Shown: positions 12,230 to 25,343, counted from the first letter of the stretch. The stretch: 64,000 nucleotides of DNA from Nageia nagi (GCA_050084985.1 JBITNC010000001.1:182404001-182468000), one strand, 5' to 3'. The notes: generated by a model not told the origin, from the sequence alone. Numbers and translations are program-made.

Positions 12230-12480
12230 ACTCCTTTAGCACTACCAATGACATCTACTAAAAAAGAACCTAATTATATGACACCATAAATACATATTGT
12301 AATATATAGCTTCATTTCATTTGCAACAATTCTAAGAATCATAGTTATTAGAGCTCTAGTATCTATCATATAGTTATTTACTACCTAACCTTCTAATATT
12401 AGGGATAGATGGAATGGTGGGGATCTCCTTATACCTATGAGAACTGGAGAGACATCATTAGATATTGCAAAGATGATATT
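12230..12480 (-). pseudogene. Aspartic protease remnant of element B
   Basis: The stretch IGIRRSPPFHLSLILEG, a stop, then VVNNYMIDTRALITMI is the retropepsin active-site region. The usual Asp-Thr-Gly reads Asp-Thr-Arg (12,356-12,364), a loss of the key Gly. Upstream, a well preserved stretch (ELKTTPSMMTMFDALKILGQ) links it to gag. The enzyme would have matured the gag-pol polyprotein. Confidence 0.75.
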
Positions 12481-14564
12481 TCATTAATTTACATTCTTCT
12501 TATTATTCTTTAATTTCAATGCCTCTTGCAAAAGATCTAATTGACCCAATATCTTTAATGCATCAAACATAGTCATCATAGAAGGAGTTGTCTTTAGTTC
12601 TTCCATAATATTATATGGAGCATATGGGATAAACTTATTAAATTTTGCTTGTTGATGTGTTCTAAATTATTGAGTGGATTTTTTTTTATAATAATATGGA
12701 ATAAAAGGATACCTCAATGTATTAGGTCTCTCCTTCTCTAGGACTTCTTTTCTAATTGTAGTAGGATTTGTTTTAATAGGGATATTAGTACCTAGATTCT
12801 AAGAAAACACTACCTAGATGTGCTCAAAATTGATCTTATTGATTCTTAGGTTGGGCTAAAGGAGCCTTAGCTTTCTTAGGTTCAATTTTTACTAGAATAT
12901 ATGCTCAAGTTTTCTAAGTAACAAGGGTTTGCTATGGAGCCATTAGTTTGAACATAGTTTGCTTGTTCTCTAACATATCTTAAAAGCCAATAATTTACCA
13001 TGGTGAGATTAGTAGTAGGATCTGATGTAGCTTCCACATCTAGTATGAATGTAATTCTAAATATTGATGTTGATAAGTTGCACATGAGTTTGAAAAATGA
13101 GGAGTTGAACATGGTGAACACCATTTCCTTATGCTTGGAAAAATACTTTCTATATAACTCATCATAATAATAATTTCAATTATTTTGGGGACACTTGATT
13201 GTTTTGGTTAGTTCATCTTGGGCTAGAATCTGGGTTGATATTAGTTATCATATATTTTGTAATTAAAACCTTAATTTTACCTTTCTTGTATAGTGAGTGT
13301 ATTGGTAAGGTTCTAAATAGTTACCTTCAATTGCCTTATTCTTTTCTCTTCTTGATATTTAGGATCAATACTAGCACTAGTGGATGTAAGAGTAGGTAAT
13401 GCTAGTATCTAATTTTGAATAATAGGCTTGGGAGGAGGTGGTAAGGCTAAAACTCCAAGATGAGAAATTTTTGTGACTTGTTTAGGAGGTAAATCAAGAA
13501 ACAATGGTATAATGGTTCTAGGCTACATCTTTTTAGAGGATACCAAGGTATGCTCTAAAGTTTTTGATATTTGGTAAACATCTAGGAAGGTATCTCTTAA
13601 CATAAAAATGAGCATATTAAGGCTTAGAAGAAATGCCTTTCTATAATATATCAAAGCTTATGCACTTGTTAATCTAATCCTCATTGGAATAGATTTCCAT
13701 ATTCTCTCAAATCTAATATTGAAATCATCAATGAACTCATGAGGATATCTTTTGATACATGCTATAAGGCTAAGGAATATACTATTATCACCATCTATAA
13801 TAAATCTTTTAATTAAATCCTAACATAACTCTTACTATGAATTTACAAATTAGGGGGTGAGAGTTTTGAACCATTAAGTTGCTTTGCTTTCAAAATAGTG
13901 TGATAATAACCTAGTCATCATGGTTTCATCAGTGATATCAAAGCTTGAAGCTAACAAGGATACATATTAACAATGTTCATATGGTGTTTTACAATACCCA
14001 TCATAATTAGGCAAAAATTTGAATACTTCTTGAGGTATTGCTAGGTAGCAATGATCAAAGGATGATAATTATTCCAAATAGGAAAATCAGGTGAAGAATT
14101 GTTTGGGGTTAAATCAAATACAATTGATAGTGGGATTGTACTTATGGGAACTACAAGGGATAAAACTTGAGAAATCTTTTGCCTACTCCTCTTGTAAGAA
14201 ATTGATAGCTCTTAGAACGTAGGCTATCTAAGGGAACTTTTGAAACTACTTCTAGTAAGTTTGTGTTCTAGAGGTGATAGGGTTTGAAATATTGATTGGT
14301 TGATAGCAAAGTCACCAATAAGGTTATAAGAACCTTATAATCTTTAAATAATCTAATTGATAGCCCACTAAACATGGCTATCTGGCCTATTTACACCTAA
14401 TAAATATGGAATTTTAGTTTTTTTCCCATTGGGCATGCCAAATATGGAGGAATATACTATTGATTGGTATAATGTAACCTCAAAGGGTTTGGTCTAGTTG
14501 AGTTCACTATTTCCCACAATAATAGGTTCCTTGAAAGAGTAGAAGGTGGTGGGAATACATTCAT
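12481..14564 (-). pseudogene. gag remnant of element B
   Basis: A start codon at 14,564 opens MNVFPTTFYSFKEPIIVGN and continues, with stops, through IFGMPNGKKTKIPYLLGVNR. The coding-like text then runs, in more than one frame, to the protease. Element F has matching sequence at 55.9-57.0 kb and 47.7-49.1 kb. I cannot make out a complete zinc knuckle. Gag would form the particle that packages element RNA. Confidence 0.65.
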
Positions 14565-15568
14565 GTTGTTTTTTTGCTCAATCTTCAAGTTATAGGCCAA
14601 TTCCTATAAATTGTAAAGGTTTAAAGTAACATAAAAAATATAAAAGGTAGAGAGTTACAGGAAAAAGATTAACAAATTGAACTAAAACTAAAATAAGAAC
14701 TTCATAGCCCGAACATTGTAGCACAGGTAGCAATCCATAACCAAGATTAAAAATAGTGAGCTATCTTACCCTTGGGATCTTGTAATCATAATACACATAT
14801 ACAACTTAAGAAACATATCATATATAATATTTACGAAAGTAATAAATAGCCTCTTGTTGTAAAAGGGCAAAACATTATCTATTTGCATTATCACATATGA
14901 AAGCATCTTATAGACCTAGGGAAATTTGCAAGAATGTTTGACCTCTTTGATTTGTAACAGTCCATAATTTATATATTTGCATGCCTTGATAGGTTTTTGT
15001 CTATCATTAATATACATAATTACTCATCCTAATTGAAGCTAGCAAAGAAAACTATTTATAATAAATATTACAATTATGTTAGATTACATAGTGAATAAGT
15101 ACCAACAACATGACTATCTAGGAATTTGTAATTTCTAAATAGTCATATCCATTGAGTTGTAATCTTTCTAATATGTTGTTAACTACTCCTTATTTGGACT
15201 TATATTTGATTAAACATGGTACTATAGCTAATTGAATAAGTACTCATCTACGATTTGATAGGTACGATCTAGTACTATGTTCTATTGGTAGCTATCTAGT
15301 TCTCTGCAACCATTGATGGTCCATACTATAGTTTTGAATGAATAGAGTAATAGGGGGTATGAAGAGTATAACAACTTATATCAATAAGAAACTACCACTA
15401 TTATGTGTAATTGAGTTGAATTTGACATATTAATAGAGCCCTAATGGTCAAACACTTAAGATTAAGTGGACCTGGGTGTTACTTCTTACCCATTACTCTT
15501 ACCTTAGTCTGGTAGGTCTTATTTATTTTGATGAGTTCTATTAATGATATGGCTCTTCTTAGCACCCA

Positions 15569-15850
15569 TTTATTTTATCCAAAAGTTCTAACATCATCAC
15601 TTAAAATTGGTGGACTCTATTTGGTATCTTCATGAATCATCACCCGCCATTACTTGTTCTAGAACTTGCTAATTTTAGCCAAAAGTTCTAACATCATTGC
15701 TGAAAATTGATGGGCTCTATTTGGTATCTTCATGAATAATCACTTGATATTACTTATTTTGGGACTTGCTAATTTTAGCCAAAATTTCTAATGTCATTAT
15801 TGAAAATTAGTGAGCTTTATTACTTATGAGTATCTCTCGCTGATTATTTG
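15569..15850. repeat. 100-bp tandem repeat, three copies
   Basis: The anchor CCAAAAGTTCTAACATCAT (third copy diverged) starts at 15,579, 15,679 and 15,779, an exact 100-bp spacing. Confidence 0.85.
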
Positions 15851-15869
15851 GAAAAAACTTGAATTTATA

Positions 15870-15985
15870 TTTACAAAAACTCTAAAATAGTATATTTACA
15901 AAAACTTCTAGACACTATATTTACAACTCTTAGACACTATATTTACAAAAACTCTTTAACATTGTATTTATAACAACTCTCAAAC
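15870..15985. repeat. Short tandem repeats (ctc)TTAGACACTATATTTACAA
   Basis: About five imperfect units of 20-28 bp follow directly after the 100-bp array. Confidence 0.7.
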
Positions 15986-16261
15986 ATTTCCTTAGACTTT
16001 TATCTTCTCATACATATTTTAGCACTACCCGTATGTGACATATTTACTTGCAAACATGATTCTCTTATACATATAGTTCCCACCCTATTTGAATGATAAT
16101 ATAACTTAAGGTTTATCCTTGGGATTTATTACCACACTTGGTCAACTTTGAATATAAATTTACAAGGTAAAATATAAAATACAAGGACTTATACATACAA
16201 TAGCTAGATCTTGACAACATCCAAAATTCTTCAGACTAAGGACTAACAAAAGACTCAAATT

Positions 16262-17950
16262 TCATGTTAAAAGGAAGAGAGTTGGAATAAAAAGAATTTT
16301 CTAAAAAGAATGATAGTGTGTTACCCCAACTTAGAGTGCAATTTTGAAAGAATACAATGAGGAGAAAGAAGATGATGAAGAATAAATAGATTAAACTTTT
16401 ATGGAGTGTCATGATCCTAGCCCAACCATAGATACTCATACTAAGGGAGATGAATTTGTTAATGTTACACATTCAAAAGAATGGAGAAAAATAAAAGAAG
16501 ATGCTTGTACCTCTCTAGTAGTTGGCTTAGGGTTAGAATTGATTATGACTTATTCTTATTCAACTCTAAAGGATTCTCAATAACAAGATATTACTTTAGA
16601 AGTTCCCACATGACAAGTGGTAAAGGGATCTTCATAGGCTAGAGAATATCCAACTACCAGATCAGAGGCCAAGAAGGGCTCCACCCCACATAAAACCCCT
16701 AATTCAAATATAACTTATTCAAAATATTTATAAAAGTTAATTGGAGGTGATGGATATGGGGATGATGATGATGATAAGGAGGATGAGAATGAACAAATGA
16801 GAAAGAAAAGAAAGCAAGATGAACATGATCAATAAATTATCACTATTGATGATGCAAGATCACTCAATTAACTCATGTTAGAGAATTTATTAATGAACAT
16901 GGATATAGATGCATATTTTAAGAGGATTGAAGAAGCTAGAAGTGATAGTGATAGGGAAGAAAACATGAATACTATATATGAAGAAGTTGCACTGATCCTA
17001 AGAAAATGAGAAAATATAGTTGAGATTCAAAAAGAGATTCTACACGTAAGCAAGCTCACAACCAATGTTAGGAAGCCAAAAGTTAAGAGGCATGTAAATG
17101 TTAGCATCATGGAATATGACATTAAACCTTAAGGGATCAAGTTAAATACCTACATCATTGATCTAGGTACCAAAAATCTAACCAAATTTGTAGAAAAAAA
17201 AGAGTCAAAGGTCAATAAGCTTAAAAGCAAAGTAAAACATATGAATAAGAATTCTATGGAATTCGAGGAGATGGGGGCCAATAAAGAAGATTTCAAATCC
17301 AAATATGAGACTAATTGTGAGATTGAAAAAATTAATTGATAAATTAGTTTAGAAAGCAATCAAATTATTCTCAAAAGCTTATCATGACCTTGTTTATCTT
17401 GATAATATTAATTTTCAGCTTTATGGTGTTAATGCAAATATTAGCAAGTATACCAACCAATGGGTAGAAGAGGTAGAAAATATTTTTAGAATTGAATGTG
17501 AGGAGATCAATGATGAGAGACTGACAAATTTTTATAAAGATTTTTTGTTCCTTTTTTTATTAGTTGTCAAGTATAAAGCTTAGGTGCAAATTCTTCGAAG
17601 ACAAATTTCATTAAGTATACAAAGAGAATCAAGATATTATTAATTTAACTAATATTCTAAATTTGGCCAAATCAAGTCACTGGATAAGTGATGATGAAGT
17701 TCAACAAAGTTTAAAATAACTCTTAGAGAAAAAGTTGAAATCCAAATCTATAGAAGATATGATTATTAAGTCATATGAACACTATCTCTCATAGATTATA
17801 TAGGTTAAATTGGCCCATTGAAGAATCAAGAATTGGAAAATAGCATAGATGATTTTTTAGTATCAAGGATTGCTAGAAGGAAATGACAAGGTACATAGTT
17901 TTTTAGGAGGAGGTATTAAGGTAAAAGTTGTAAAGATGATGGCCTTATTT
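16262..17950 (+). pseudogene. Extra-ORF fragment of element C (acidic linker plus coiled coil)
   Basis: The plus-strand coding-like text has stops but a mostly stable frame. A clean part at 16,401-16,583 begins MECHDPSPTIDTHTKGDEFV. It is followed by a basic Ser/Thr-rich stretch, an acidic run (GDGYGDDDDDKEDENEQ), a basic cluster (MRKKRKQ), then Lys/Glu heptad-like sequence (KFVEKKESKVNKLKSKVKHM) typical of a coiled coil, and YHDLVYLDNINFQLYGVNAN. I recognise no family. The composition and the acidic linker resemble the extra ORF of element B on the other strand, so this may be the same protein from another copy. Confidence 0.45.
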
Positions 17951-19942
17951 CCTCCTTTTGCATTTATAAATTGAGAAAATGAATTGTGTTATATTTATTC
18001 ATGTTGATATCATTATAAAAGGAATTAAGGGTGTTAGAAATTTTTTATTGCCTTAATATCTAGAGTTATATAAATTTTTTAATTTTTTTTCTAGACTTAG
18101 TTATTTTTATGAATTGGCTATTTCCATACTTAACCATATTTTGATGCCATGTAATCAAGATTTCAAGGAAGTTAGGTTTTTTTTTTTAACCTAACTACCT
18201 TTGGGTACTACTTAAAGGCCTAAAGGCCTTATTTGTAACTCTCTTTGGATTATGAAGGTTGTAATTTTTTTAAGCTTCAAGCAATATAATATAGTATATT
18301 TGACATCTCACTTATGTATGTTTATTTCTTTGATACCTATTTGAGTTAGGAAATGAATTTTAAGAGTATTTAGTAATTCATTTTATATACTTTGATGATG
18401 ATAAACTTAAAAAATAATCATGATGTAAGTTAAGTGATTTTACTTGAAAAGAGGTAGTGGAACAAATACTTTATTCAAGGACAAGGAAAGTTGTGAGAAA
18501 ATAAAACTAAGTCTTTACACATCAAGGGAATAAATAAAAAATACAAAACATTTCATTTAATAAGTGAAGAGATACTTGTGTGAAACATATTACTACCTTC
18601 CTCATAACTTGGATAAGTTAGGCAAGCTTAATACAATTAAGTTACAAATATTAAGTAATTGCTTACTTTTCAAGAATTACTGGAGCAAGTATTTAATATA
18701 GTTGCGGGAAAGCCTATGAGAAAATTAACATAAGTCTTAATATAATCCATTAGCACTAAGAAAATACATTTAGGAACACCTTGTTAAAAGGAACATCTTA
18801 GATCCCTACTATACCCATTTTTTGATGATAAGAAAAAATGATTAAGAAAATTCGTGATCTATTGTGGAAGTAAGTAAAGAATCTACCATCTAGCTAGTTG
18901 AAGCTAGCTTGGTGACTCTGAACTAAGTTAGTCACTTGGAAAGTGTTCTAGGTGTAAAAAAAACATTAGAATTTACTCTTTTTTTAAAAGAGAATTTAGT
19001 GAAAAAAAAAATGTTAAAGAATCATGGTGAATTGTCACCCTAACTCTGTAAGGTATCACACATTACAAAATCAACAAGTTAGGAGAATTCAAGAAGAAAT
19101 AAGAAATAAGAAATAAGACACTACTCTTCAACAAAATAATCTTTAGTGCTTTGGCTCAAAGTAAATCAAAATCATTAACCAAAGAAGAAGAAAATATATC
19201 TCACTCCTACACTTCAAATTGAGAATCAAAAGACTAGAAGATTTTTTTTAAATAGAACTTTTTGGAGTGAAGGAAACTTAGAGATACAAAGATCAATTGA
19301 ACCATTAGGCACTTTTGATAAAGAAAAGATACAAATTTTAAGATATTATACAAAATTAGATGATGAATCAAATAAGGAAGATTTGGTAGAGTTTAACACT
19401 AACTTCTTCTTACCTATCAAAATAAACATAGTATAATTATCTTTCCAATCTATAGTTATAATAGGTGTTAATAATATTTTTTCAATTATTAAAGATTCAA
19501 GGTAAATTAATTAGATATTTGAAATCATCTAGGAAGAATTGTTACTTATAATTCAATAGAGAAATCTATCATAAGAAGATCAATAAAGATACCAACTTAT
19601 TAAAAGAGATGCTTATCATTTTTAGCTCAAACAAGAAGTTGGGTTAAAATTTGTTGACAACCAAGAAGTGATCAAAAATATTTTCCTTGAATAGGTTTTG
19701 GGAATAAGTGGATATCCAACAAATGATAGTGATTCATAAGAGGAATAATCAACAAATGTAAAGTCTAAATTCATTCTTAGTGTTTAGTTTTGACCTTTTA
19801 CATTTGATCCAAGAACTTCTCTGAGAAGAAGTTAGAGTCTATCAACACATTTAATTTTGATTTATCCAAAATGGCTCATTCAAATACTCAAATTTAAATT
19901 ACTTCATCTATAAATAGAAGATTTCATGAACTTGATCATATT
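17951..19942 (+). other. 3' region of element C, truncated by the LTR of D
   Basis: This is largely non-coding. A perfect hairpin AGTTAGGTT/AACCTAACT with a T-rich loop lies at about 18,171-18,196. A nearby TTGTAATTTTTTTAAGC-AATATAAT stretch looks like a transcript-end region. Two diverged copies of a segment start near 18,430 and 18,660. From about 19,230 a plus-strand frame (WSEGNLEIQRSIEPLGTFDK) is coding-like but unrecognised. A segment at 18,341-18,415 recurs at 43,406-43,500. Confidence 0.4.
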
Positions 19943-20789
19943 TTTAGACACCTAAAAATGTCCCTTTTTTAACTAGCAAACATTGAAATAATCATAACTC
20001 TTTGCGATGATATAAAATAGGTTTAAAACTGTATTATTGGATGGCCCCCATCGAGTACATGCAAAATGGGTGGTCACATGACTCTTTTTAGGTAAAATTA
20101 GCTATTTAATAGTCATTTTAATATTGTCACAAAATTAAATACCAGTCACCGATGACCCAAGATAGTCATCGACATTTTGAGGTGATCACCGGTGTTCATA
20201 TTGTAATCACCGGTGACTCTGTAACAGCCAAACAAGAAACCAAAATAGTGAGAGAAAGTTGAAATGTTTCAACTTTCCAAGATGATGTGGATATAGGGGG
20301 TCAGTTATGACTTACGATGGCACTTCACTCCCCCTTACCAGCCTTGGAACATCTCACTTAAAATCTATAAATACAAGCTAATACAAAGCAAAAAAGAGAG
20401 AATCTTGACCCAATTTTGAAGTAGGGTAATGCTGCCAAAATCTTGTGAGCTTATACATTGTATTATTTTATGTTAGCTTCAATTTAATACATGTCATACA
20501 TAAATGCTTTGATGTTATTGGCTTTTACATGTGTGTAGGATTTACAGGTTGTCCACATCAAGGAGAGAAGCAAGCAAATCAAAAACAATGGAGATCTAAT
20601 ACCTTCATTTTGGCAAATAGCATTTGTAAAAGTCCCTTCTAAGGGAAAATTGTAGTTTGAACTGAAAATCAATATCAATTCATAATTATAGCATTTTATC
20701 TATTTTGTATAATTTGAGGTTCAGTGAAGATTTAAGAATAATTTGCATTTCATGTTATTCTACATTTCAGCTCTATTTTCACTGTAACA
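19943..20789 (+). repeat. 5' LTR of element D (847 bp)
   Basis: It is homologous end to end with the LTR of A at 4240-5078. Its first bases read TTTAGACACC (TG start mutated) and it ends CTGTAACA. It carries TATAAATA and ATCACCGGTGACTCTGTAAC motifs. It interrupts the tail of element C. Confidence 0.88.
20366..20373 (+). promoter_or_regulatory. TATA box in LTR of D
   Basis: TATAAATA lies in the same context as in A's LTR and is the presumed promoter of the full-length transcript. Confidence 0.7.
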
Positions 20790-20815
20790 TTCTAGCACTA
20801 GAAGGAGGGCCCTTC
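20790..20815 (+). other. Palindrome and hairpin at the primer-binding position
   Basis: Right after the LTR end comes TTCTAG-CA-CTAGAA (20,790-20,803), overlapped by GAAGG-agggc-CCTTC (20,801-20,815). The tRNA primer site should start here with TGG, but I cannot match it to a tRNA 3' end. Confidence 0.5.
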
Positions 20816-20940
20816 TGTTATTGATAGGGAGGTTTTTTGTTTATAATGATTTTACCTTTCTATTTTCTAGTTTATTTTGAATTTCTCCATATACTAACTT
20901 CAAATTTTATGTTCTGTGCATTTTAGGAAATCTATTGCAG

Positions 20941-21095
20941 AAATGCCACTGACTGGAATCAGATGCTGGTGACTCAGAAGGAATGCCAGTGACTTACAAA
21001 GTAATCTAGACTAAATGCTAGTGACTGTAATCGGACACTGATGACTCAGAATAAACTCCAGCGACCTCTGTTTAAACATCGGTGACTCATACTCT
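20941..21095 (+). repeat. Array of ~20-40 bp GCNRGTGACTC-like motifs
   Basis: The sequence reads GATGCTGGTGACTCAGAA, then GCCAGTGACT, GCTAGTGACT, CACTGATGACTCAGAATAA, CCAGCGACC and CATCGGTGACTC in close succession. The same vocabulary appears in the LTRs of A (about 4440-4530) and D (about 20,145-20,225) and in the intron of the antisense PMD gene (about 35,850-35,950). Confidence 0.7.
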
Positions 21096-21329
21096 AGGTC
21101 ATTTTGTCTCTTTTTGTTATTTTGGGAAAAATAAAATAAAATGTATAATATATTATTAAAATGGAAGGATACTTTTGAATGTGATTCCTTTGCCTAGAAT
21201 GCATATAAGAATGGTTAGAAAAGATTAAATGCATATTTTTTATTAATTTATTTTTATGTATAATGTTATGTATTTACTTTCATATTTTGGGTGAAGGGTA
21301 TGTACACATTAATACTTTTTATCTTATCT

Positions 21330-22025
21330 ACTTATGCTCTCCCTTTGCGCTTCATGTGATCTTAGGTGACCAGAATAGACTTGATAAGAAGGAGTAATTA
21401 ATTATTCTTTTCTTTCACATTCACACTATCATTAATTGGGTTAATTTATCTTCACATAATGACCTCTTACCAAGTTTGCCCTTACCACTCCATTGGAGGT
21501 CAAAGGGATATGTGACTAGTAGGAGGAGGTAATTTATTACACATAATACTTCCACAATTGGAAGGAGTAAATGAATCACATTTAATTTGGAATGAACCTA
21601 AAGGAAAATAAATCAAGTTTTGGGTAGTGTAAATCATATTAAAAGGTTAATGAATTGGAGGGATTCGAATACACTAAGTACTTTCACTTAACAAAGTATG
21701 CTCTCACTTTTGCGTGTCAAGCGATCCTAAGTGATCAGAAATAAGTTAAGTGAAAGAGGTAAAATTTATTCACATTTTTATTTGGAAATATACTTCACAT
21801 TAACACTCTTAAAGTTGTTTTCCCTTACCACTCCATTGGAGGTCGAAGGGATATGTGACTCTTGGAGGAGTAATTGAACCTCACTTAATTAATTTATCTA
21901 CACTTAATGGCTTTTTACTAAGTTTGCTCTTACCACTCCATTGGAGGTCGAAGAGATATGTGACTAGTAAGAAGAGGGAATTTAACACATATAAAACTTC
22001 CACAACTGGAAGGAGTTAATGAACA
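21330..22025 (+). repeat. Higher-order leader repeats carrying two small hairpins
   Basis: The text CTTACCACTCCATTGGAGGTC followed by GATATGTGACT occurs near 21,480, 21,830 and 21,937. The first and last copies continue to an ACTTCCACAAYTGGAAGGAG hairpin motif. A separate pair of ATGCTCTC...CTTTTGCG segments lies near 21,336 and 21,700. CTCCATTGGAG and CTTCCA-N4-TGGAAG are inverted repeats. Confidence 0.75.
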
Positions 22026-22682
22026 TCATTAAGAGGTTGGATAATGTATCACATTACAATTAAAAAGAATAATGGGGTTTATTAAGGTCAAGATTCATTT
22101 AAAATAAACTTTGATTGTATCACATTAAGATAAGATAAGTAAATGGACATGAATGTTTGGGAGGGTAGTATGCATAAATGTACTTTACTTGTTTAAATGC
22201 ATTTCATAAGGCCTTAAAAGAATAATTGAACATTAATGAGTTGGATGTCACTACCAACCATTAATTCTTACTTCTTTGTACCCATTGATATAACACACTT
22301 GAAGCCATAGAGCCAGTTACACTTGGAGGTGATGACCAAGGTAACTTTCCTTTAGGTAGGAGTCAAAAAAGGAGACTCATCTAGAACCAAGCCAAAAGCC
22401 ATAGGAACTTGTAAACATTACTTAAGATTACCCAACCTACCTTGCTTAACACTTGACTAGTCAAAACAAACTAGGAAAATTAAAAAGATTAAAATAAACA
22501 ACTCATATCGTTCATTTAACTCAGACATTAAAAATATGTGAAAAAGTTAAGAAAGATAATCACATCGTTAAAAGTAAGTTTGCATATAGGATGTTTGTGC
22601 ATTAAATTGTCTTCTCAAAAATATAATATAAAAGATAAAAATAGAGTTTCTTTTTTACGATGCTTGTTTATAATATTTAAAA

Positions 22683-25343
22683 ATGGTTCAAACTAGAAGT
22701 ATGACCGCTAAGAAAATGCGAGAACACCCATTTGAAATACAAGAAATAGATTCAGATAATATGGATCTGATAGAGTATTCGATTAGGAGGCCACCTCCTG
22801 TAGATGAATCAGATTCATGGGTAGTTCGTTATGAAAGTAAAGATCAGAATTGGGGTTATGATCAATCTAGACTGCAAAGACAAAGTATATAAGATCCTAT
22901 TACCAAGGCTAGAATGCAAGTGTTAGATGAAGAGTTAATTGAAATTCATCGTCACCTAGCTAATTATAGGAATATTCCTAAGACGTATTCTAGTTTACCG
23001 GGAGATGTCAAAAAACTAAATCATAGGCGTGATAACTTAGAAATTGATGAGGATAAATCTCGGGCTGAAACCATAGCGGTACCAAAGACTGAGCCATATA
23101 AAGCTAAATATGAAAGAGTCATTCATCTATTATCGGATGGTCAAAAAGTTAGTTCTTTAATCCAAAAAGAGGGATCTTCCTTTTCTCATAAATCTCCCAA
23201 ATTAGGAAAAAATGAAATATCAATACCTACGAGTAATTTATCTCAAAGAGCTTCTTCAATAAAGCAAATGGAGAAATCTTATTCTTCAAAGGGAGGATTA
23301 CATAGAAGGAAATCTAAGTATAAAATAGAAGAGATACCTTCTTATGAAGAACTAAGAGAACGACAATTATGTAAAATGAAAGTCAATCAAAAATTCATGG
23401 AAATATATGCTGATGATATTAAAAAGGCCGTAGAGATGCAACATCTTCTAAAGGAAGTTGACGAATTCATTAAAATTCAAGAACAAGAAAATAAAGTAAA
23501 AGAAATGGAAGATAAACTTCTTAGAGATAAAGGGAAATTCATAGAACAAGAACAAGCGAACAAAGAAAGAAATGAGTTCCTGGAATAAGAAAAGAAAAGA
23601 CTTCATAAAGAACATGAGACTCAACTTCGTTTATAGGAATTACAACTTAAAGAATTAGAGAATGAAAAAATAAAAAGGGAACAATATCTACGTATGGAGA
23701 AAGAAAAACAAAGATAGTGGGATGAATATCAAAAGATAAAAAATTTAAAACTTGAAACTCTTGAAGGAAGTCAAATACGAAGATATCGAGATCCTTACTT
23801 GGACAAACAAGAAGCGATGGATAGAGAGACAGCCATTTTATTACAAAAAGAGATGGATAAGGAACTAGAACTACAAAAATTATATGATAGACAAAAGCAA
23901 GATTCCATTAAAAGTTGGGTTGAACAAACTCAAAATCAAACAAGACAACCTAATTACAAAGGAAAAGATCTATATGGAAAAAATATATCTCAAAAACCTC
24001 CTAAGACCCCTATTCCATGACATCATTCACCTCTTAAAATATTTCCTCCACCACCATCAGAGGTTCCTTCTGACTATGAGTCTTACATTTCAAGATCAAT
24101 TTTAGAAAAGGATCCGAATACTCGAAGATATCATAGACACACTCAAGTTCGTAGAATCGATAAAGAATTAGAAGACTTTATGAAGGATTTTATAAACCAA
24201 GAAATGAATGTTCAAGGACTCCAAAAGTTAAATTATAGAAACATTTGTAATGAACCTATTCATCCAAGTGTTCCAAAAAAGAAACTATCATATAGGTTTG
24301 AATTTCCTAAAATAGAATCATTTAAAGGAAGAGAAGACCCCAAGGAACATTTGAGAAAATTTACATTTTCTAGCTATCAGATAGCCAATGATGACTCATT
24401 AATGTTACATATATTTCCTATGACACTCACAGGTCAAGCTTTAGATTTGTATAATAGTTTACCCATGCATAGTTTATATACGTTCGAACAATTGGCTAAT
24501 CAATTTCTTGAACACTTTAGAATCAACATTAAAGAAAGATCTTCAATTATTGATCTTATAAGATTACAACAATTCCCTAATGAAACTATACAAGATTACA
24601 TCTCAAGATGGCAGGCTATACTCACTAGTATGCCTTATACAATACCGTAAGAGGAATTGGTTAAATTATTTAGTCAAAGTTGTTTAAGACCAATAGCTAG
24701 TATTCTCCAAATTCAACAACATAGAACTTTTGAAGAAGCTATTGCTCAGGCAGTAGTTATAGAAAGAGTTAAAATTCAAGATAGAGAATTAAAACTCAAG
24801 AAAAAAGAATACAAAAAGGGTAATCAACATGAAAATAGTACTAAACAACCACAGAATAATCAAATAGCTATGATAGAACATTCTGGTCAAGCTTCAAAAA
24901 TTGAAGAAAATGTTGAACCTAAGCCTAAAAGAAATTTTACCCCATTATCAGAACCATTAGCCGAAATACTTAAAAAATTATGTGATAATGGTATGATTAA
25001 ATTACCTAATATAAAACCTGAAAATCCTAATGTTAAAGGAAGCAAACGGTATAAGGAGAATGAATTTTGTGCTTATCATAGGCAAAAAGGACATAATATA
25101 AATAGTTGTCGAACTTTACAACACAAAATTCAAGACTTGATAGATAGTCAAAAAATAGATGTGGATAATCCTGTTGTGCCTTTGAATCAAAATTTAGGGA
25201 TATATCAAAACCCCTTACCTTCACATCAGGCTAACAATGTGGCAATTATCCCAAACCAAACAAACTATACATGGGATAATAAGGATATACCATTTATAGG
25301 GACTATAGATGATTCAATACATATGATTGGTATAGCTACATGA
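22683..25343 (+). pseudogene. gag of element D
   Basis: The start MVQTRSMTAKKMREHPFEIQ matches the usual beginning of Tat/Athila gag proteins. A long Lys/Glu-rich coiled-coil region follows (about 22,914-23,940), with hardly any hydrophobic stretch. Then comes the capsid-like region around 24,290-24,650 (KLSYRFEFPKIESFKGREDP; TLTGQALDLYNSLP; LIRLQQFPNETIQDYISRWQ). Near 25,070 is a knuckle reading FCAYHRQKGHNINSC, a C-x2-H-x4-H-x4-C variant. In-frame stops fall at 22,890, 23,586, about 23,634, about 23,715, 24,018, 24,648 and 25,341, but the frame never shifts. Gag would package element RNA. Confidence 0.9.

Larger units (their letters stand above)
5079..16200 (-). mobile_element. Element B: degenerate Tat-like Ty3/gypsy retrotransposon
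   Basis: Reading the minus strand from right to left, I find gag, protease, archaeal-type RNase H, RT, RNase H, integrase and a long extra ORF. All are broken by stops and small frameshifts. Neither LTR is identified: the 3' end is cut by element A's LTR at 5078, and the 5' boundary somewhere in 15-16.2 kb is unclear. Element F (43.5-57.1 kb) is a close relative in the same orientation and confirms the gene order. Confidence 0.85.
14565..16250 (-). other. Upstream leader of element B, boundary unclear
   Basis: This lies 5' of B's gag on the minus strand and is non-coding. It holds two repeat arrays (15,569-15,850 and about 15,870-15,985). I looked for LTR ends and a primer-binding site and found none that I can defend, so the B/C junction is placed only approximately. 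Confidence 0.4.
20790..22682 (+). other. Long untranslated leader of element D
   Basis: About 1.9 kb separates the LTR from the gag start. No coding frame is evident. It is built largely of repeats: GGTGACTC-type motifs at 20,941-21,095 and hairpin-bearing units at 21,330-22,025. Long repeat-rich leaders are common in large Tat elements. Confidence 0.7.
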
